Assembly: GCA_035685165.1 (NCBI GenBank)
Contig: DASRBI010000008.1
Coordinates: forward strand, 486,760 to 550,759
Direction: 5' to 3'
DNA from: DATFDN01 sp035685165
GTDB lineage: Bacteria > Pseudomonadota > Alphaproteobacteria > Acetobacterales > Acetobacteraceae
Length of the DNA: 64,000 nucleotides
The notes beneath the pieces are model-generated. The model saw nothing but the letters and a program-made list of their open reading frames with translations, was not told where the DNA came from and ran no database searches. The translations under genes and the position numbers were made by a program. Below, one piece after another: positions 61,384 through 64,000 of the stretch (position 1 is the stretch's first letter; each line of letters begins with the position of its first letter).

Positions 61384-62661
61384 GTGACCCAAGCCGGCCG
61401 TCTCGCCGCCGCCATTGCGCTTCTGGAAGCGATCGAAGCCGCGCCGCAGCGTCCGGCGGACGGCGTGGCCAACGATTTCTTCCGCGCGCGGCGCTACATC
61501 GGCGCCGGGGATCGCCGCGCGATCGCGGAGCGGGTGTGGAGCGTGCTGCGCCGCTATCGCCGGCTCGGCTGGTGGGTCGCGCGCGCGGGCGGGCAGGGAA
61601 CCGCGCGGCTGCTGATGGGCGCGGCGCTGCTGACCGAGGCCTGGCCGCTTGCGAGCGTGGAACTAGGCTTTTCGGGCGGACGTTTCGCCCCGGCCCCCTT
61701 AAGCGCGGCGGAGCGCGGCGTGCTGGGCCGCATCGAGGGACACACGCTCGATCACCCAGAGATGCCGCAAGCGGTGCGGCTCGAAGTGCCGGATTGGATC
61801 CTGCCGCATCTCACCGCGCGATTCGGCGACTCGCTGCCGGCGCAGACGGCCGCACTGATCGCGCCGGCGCCGCTCGATTTACGGGTGAACCTGCTCAAGG
61901 CCACCCGCGAGGAGGCGCAGGCCGCGCTTGCCGCCGAGGGGATCGAGGCCGTGCCGACGCCGCTTTCGCCCTGGGGGCTGCGCGTTGCGGGACGGCGGCC
62001 GGTCACGACCGGCGCGGCGTTCCGCGCCGGGCTGGTGGAAATGCAGGACGAGGGCAGCCAGCTTGTCGCCTTGCTGGCCGATGCGCGGCCGGGCCTGCGC
62101 GTTGCCGATCTCTGCGCCGGGGCGGGCGGCAAGACGCTCGCGCTCGCAATGCAGATGCAAAACCGGGGCTATCTGCTCGCTTGCGACGTGTCGGCCAAGC
62201 GGCTGGAAGCGGCGGCGCGCCGGCTGCGGCGGGCCGGCGTATCGAACGTGGAGCGGCATCTGCTCGCACCGGGCGACAAACTGATCAAGCGCCGCGCGGC
62301 GAGCTTCGATCGCGTGCTGGTGGATGCGCCCTGCACCGGCACCGGAACCTGGCGGCGCAACCCGGACGCGCGGCTGCGGCTTATGCCGCAGGATTTGGAG
62401 GAGCTCGCAGCCAAACAGGCGGCCGTTCTCGATACGGCGGCCAGACTTGTTCGCAAGGGCGGAAGATTGGTTTACGCTACCTGCTCCTTGCTCTCTGAGG
62501 AGAACGACGGTCAGGTGTCCGCCTTCCTCGCCCGCCACCCGGATTTCGCCCAGGCCCCGCCGCCGGGACCACTGCCGGTGCGAGACGGGTTCCTGATGCT
62601 GACGCCGCTCGAGCACGGCACCGACGGGTTCTTCGCCGCGATCCTGGAGCGCGCGCCGTGA
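61384..62661 (+). CDS. RsmB/NOP2-family rRNA (cytosine-5-)-methyltransferase
   Basis: A 425-residue protein with an N-terminal NusB-like helical part and a SAM-dependent methyltransferase domain. The SAM loop is VADLCAGAGGKTLALAM. Two cysteines needed for C5 methylation are present: DAPCTGTGTWRRNPD and YATCSLLSEEN. The substrate is probably 16S rRNA, but alphaproteobacteria carry several paralogues, so RsmB itself is not certain. The start is a GTG at 61384. The last four bases overlap the GNAT gene. Confidence 0.9.
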   Translation: MTQAGRLAAAIALLEAIEAAPQRPADGVANDFFRARRYIGAGDRRAIAERVWSVLRRYRRLGWWVARAGGQGTARLLMGAALLTEAWPLASVELGFSGGRFAPAPLSAAERGVLGRIEGHTLDHPEMPQAVRLEVPDWILPHLTARFGDSLPAQTAALIAPAPLDLRVNLLKATREEAQAALAAEGIEAVPTPLSPWGLRVAGRRPVTTGAAFRAGLVEMQDEGSQLVALLADARPGLRVADLCAGAGGKTLALAMQMQNRGYLLACDVSAKRLEAAARRLRRAGVSNVERHLLAPGDKLIKRRAASFDRVLVDAPCTGTGTWRRNPDARLRLMPQDLEELAAKQAAVLDTAARLVRKGGRLVYATCSLLSEENDGQVSAFLARHPDFAQAPPPGPLPVRDGFLMLTPLEHGTDGFFAAILERAP

Positions 62662-63227
62662 TCGGCGTCCGTCGCGCGCGGCCCGCCGATGCGGCCGCCA
62701 TCGGGGCGGTGCATGTCGCGGCCTGGCGGAGCGCCTATGCCGGCATCCTGCCCAGCGCCTACCTCGCGGGGCTTTCCGCCAGGCGGCAAGCGGCATTCTA
62801 CGAATGGTGCATCCGCCAGCCGGGCGGCTTCGTGTTCGTCGCCGGCGCCTCGGGCGTCGATGTGCCCGCAGGCAGCCCGCCGCGGATCGTCGGCTTCGCC
62901 ACCGCCGGCGAAGCACGCTGGGATTTCGGCAATGCCTGTCCGGCGCAAGCCGAGGTGGCGACGCTTTACGTGCTCGACGACTGGCGCGACCGCGGCCTCG
63001 GCCGGCGCCTGCTGCGCGCCGCCGCCGGAGCCCTGGTGGAAGGCGGCTATCGCAGCGTGTTCCTGTGGGTGCTGCGCGACAACCCGAGCCGCTGGTTCTA
63101 CGAGCGGCTGGGCGGCAAACCGGTTGCGGAGGCGACGATTCGGGTCGGAGGCCAGCCGGTGGTGCAGACCGCTTTTGTCTGGGATCCGATCGAGCGCCTG
63201 CTGGAGCAAAGCGCCCGGGCGGGTTGA
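62658..63227 (+). CDS. GNAT-family N-acetyltransferase
   Basis: A 189-residue acetyl-CoA-dependent acetyltransferase. RRARPADAAAIGAVHVAAWRSAYAGILP is the usual start of this subgroup (core AAIGAVHVAAWRSAY). The acetyl-CoA loop is VLDDWRDRGLGRRLL (RGLGRR), followed by LWVLRDNPSRWFYERLGG. The GTG start overlaps the methyltransferase gene by four bases. The acceptor is unknown. Confidence 0.88.
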   Translation: MIGVRRARPADAAAIGAVHVAAWRSAYAGILPSAYLAGLSARRQAAFYEWCIRQPGGFVFVAGASGVDVPAGSPPRIVGFATAGEARWDFGNACPAQAEVATLYVLDDWRDRGLGRRLLRAAAGALVEGGYRSVFLWVLRDNPSRWFYERLGGKPVAEATIRVGGQPVVQTAFVWDPIERLLEQSARAG

Positions 63228-63237
63228 GCGTTCCGCC

Positions 63238-63645
63238 GTGATCAAAACATGCGCCCTTCTGGCCGTGGCGGCGGCGGTTGTCGCGTGCGGCGGGCCGCCT
63301 CCGCCGGGAAGCCCCAGCCCGTTCGACGGAACCTATGCCGGCACCGCGGCGCTGTTCGGGTTCAGCGCCCCGGATTGGCAATGTGACTGGACGGCGCCGA
63401 CCATCACGATCCGCGACGGGCGTTTCCATCAGGAGATCGACGGCGCGCCGATGACGGTCGTGATCGCGCCGGACGGCAGCTTCGATCAGTACGCGGCCCG
63501 TCCGGTATATAATCAGACGAAATATCTTACCCCCGTGCACCTGTTCGGCCGCATCGCGGACGGCACGATGGTCGCCACGGTCCAGAATCCGCGGTGCAAC
63601 TTCCGTCTGGTGATGCATCGCTCGCCCGGTGCCGACGCGGGATAG
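63238..63645 (+). CDS. Small putative lipoprotein
   Basis: A 135-residue protein from a GTG at 63238. The N-terminus MIKTCALLAVAAAVVACGG is a lipoprotein signal with lipobox VVAC, followed by a Pro/Ser/Gly linker. The rest is beta-rich (GTYAGTAALFGF, IRDGRFHQEIDGAP) with two further Cys. No named domain is recognised. It lies 10 bases after the GNAT gene and codon usage matches its neighbours. The anchoring is well supported; the function is unknown. Confidence 0.65.
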   Translation: MIKTCALLAVAAAVVACGGPPPPGSPSPFDGTYAGTAALFGFSAPDWQCDWTAPTITIRDGRFHQEIDGAPMTVVIAPDGSFDQYAARPVYNQTKYLTPVHLFGRIADGTMVATVQNPRCNFRLVMHRSPGADAG

Positions 63646-63750
63646 ACGCCGTCCGATGAGATCGGGCCACGGCGAGCGCCCCGCTCCGCAAGCGATCCGC
63701 CACGCCCGATGTCTCACACCGAGGACAGCGCGAGCAGCGGCGGACCACCG

Positions 63751-63790
63751 AACCCTCCGTGGCCCTCCGCGGCCCTCCGTGTCTCCTCCG
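63751..63790. repeat. Ten-base tandem repeat
   Basis: About four copies of a 10-base unit of the form GGCCCTCCGY, with units beginning at 63751, 63761, 63771 and 63781; the two middle copies differ only in the last base. It lies between two convergent genes. Confidence 0.6.
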
Positions 63791-63824
63791 CGCCCGCCGC
63801 GTGCCGGCGCAGTCCATTACTTAT

Positions 63825-63842
63825 CCAACGTTATTATGTTGG
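63825..63842. terminator. AT-rich hairpin between convergent genes
   Basis: CCAAC (63825-63829) pairs with GTTGG (63838-63842) around GTTATTAT, in the only AT-rich patch of the gap between the lipoprotein gene and the minus-strand gene. It could end transcription from either side. The stem is short. Confidence 0.35.
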
Positions 63843-63884
63843 CCAGAATGAGCCCCCCTAAATCCGCCCCGCCATCCCGCCGGC

Positions 63885-64000
63885 TCACGTAAACCCGTCG
63901 TCCGCCGCCTTGGGCGGGCGCCCCGCCGCCGCCTCGCTCCGCAGCCAGGCGCGCACCTCCGCCAGCTGCCGCAGCAGCTCCTCCTTGGGGCGCGGCGTGA
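63885..64000 (-). CDS. 3' end of an unrecognised gene, continuing past the window
   Basis: The minus strand enters the window in an open frame that ends at a TGA at 63885-63887. The 38 visible residues form an amphipathic helix (RPKEELLRQLAEVRAWLRSE) followed by GRPPKAADDGFT. The heptad-like Leu spacing and codon usage look real, but there is too little to name a family. Confidence 0.4.
   Translation of the reverse strand, partial: TPRPKEELLRQLAEVRAWLRSEAAAGRPPKAADDGFT

Overview
The window is a GC-rich stretch from an alphaproteobacterium. The rpsO-pnp pair, the gyrA-coaD-cyclophilin run, NasS/NasT control of nitrate assimilation, many LIV-type transporters and frequent GTG/TTG starts fit Rhodospirillales, perhaps Acetobacteraceae. 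The family-level guess is inference from gene content, because no rRNA is present. Genes are tightly packed, with 1 to 4 base overlaps in most operons, and short GC-rich palindromes occupy several gaps.

Layout. 1-5.1 kb: the end of a PEP-CTERM surface protein, then a ketopantoate-reductase-like gene, a MaoC-like hot-dog protein and a stand-alone Lrp ligand domain, divergent from a ThDP enzyme. 5.1-5.9 kb: gene-poor gap. 5.9-20 kb: mostly core genes: rpsO, pnp, a nitronate-monooxygenase-like flavoprotein with a metY-like sulfhydrylase, rlmE with a Ppx/GppA phosphatase, a luciferase-like oxidoreductase divergent from an MFS exporter, gyrA, coaD and a secreted cyclophilin. 20.1-31.3 kb: tRNA-Lys, then the complete nitrate assimilation operon on the minus strand (narK-nirB-nirD-nasA-cysG-ybiB) with nasT-nasS upstream. 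Its leader shows a sigma-54 promoter and two hairpins with identical AACGGC loops, the expected target of the NasT ANTAR antiterminator. The last gene, ybiB, is frameshifted in a run of seven G.

31.9-50.3 kb: two complete branched-chain-type ABC importers (livGHMKF and livHMGFK) bracket a catabolic cluster: a MetE-like methyltransferase divergent from a VOC dioxygenase-like protein, RidA, a HpaH-like hydratase, an orphan molybdenum hydroxylase subunit, a HpaB-type flavin monooxygenase and an RraA-type aldolase. The set looks like hydroxylation, extradiol cleavage, deamination, hydration and aldol cleavage of an aromatic or N-heterocyclic substrate, and is the best candidate for an undescribed pathway. 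The first importer operon carries a degenerate AMP-binding protein. A 38-residue tail of a ribose-type permease survives downstream of the second importer.

50.4-61.4 kb: a polyamine-type ABC importer (potDABC-like) between two DAO-family flavoenzymes, then an enolase-superfamily enzyme, a Baeyer-Villiger-type monooxygenase and an AtzG/AtzE-like amidase pair. 61.4-64 kb: an RsmB-family rRNA methyltransferase, a GNAT acetyltransferase, a small lipoprotein and the 3' end of an unrecognised minus-strand gene.
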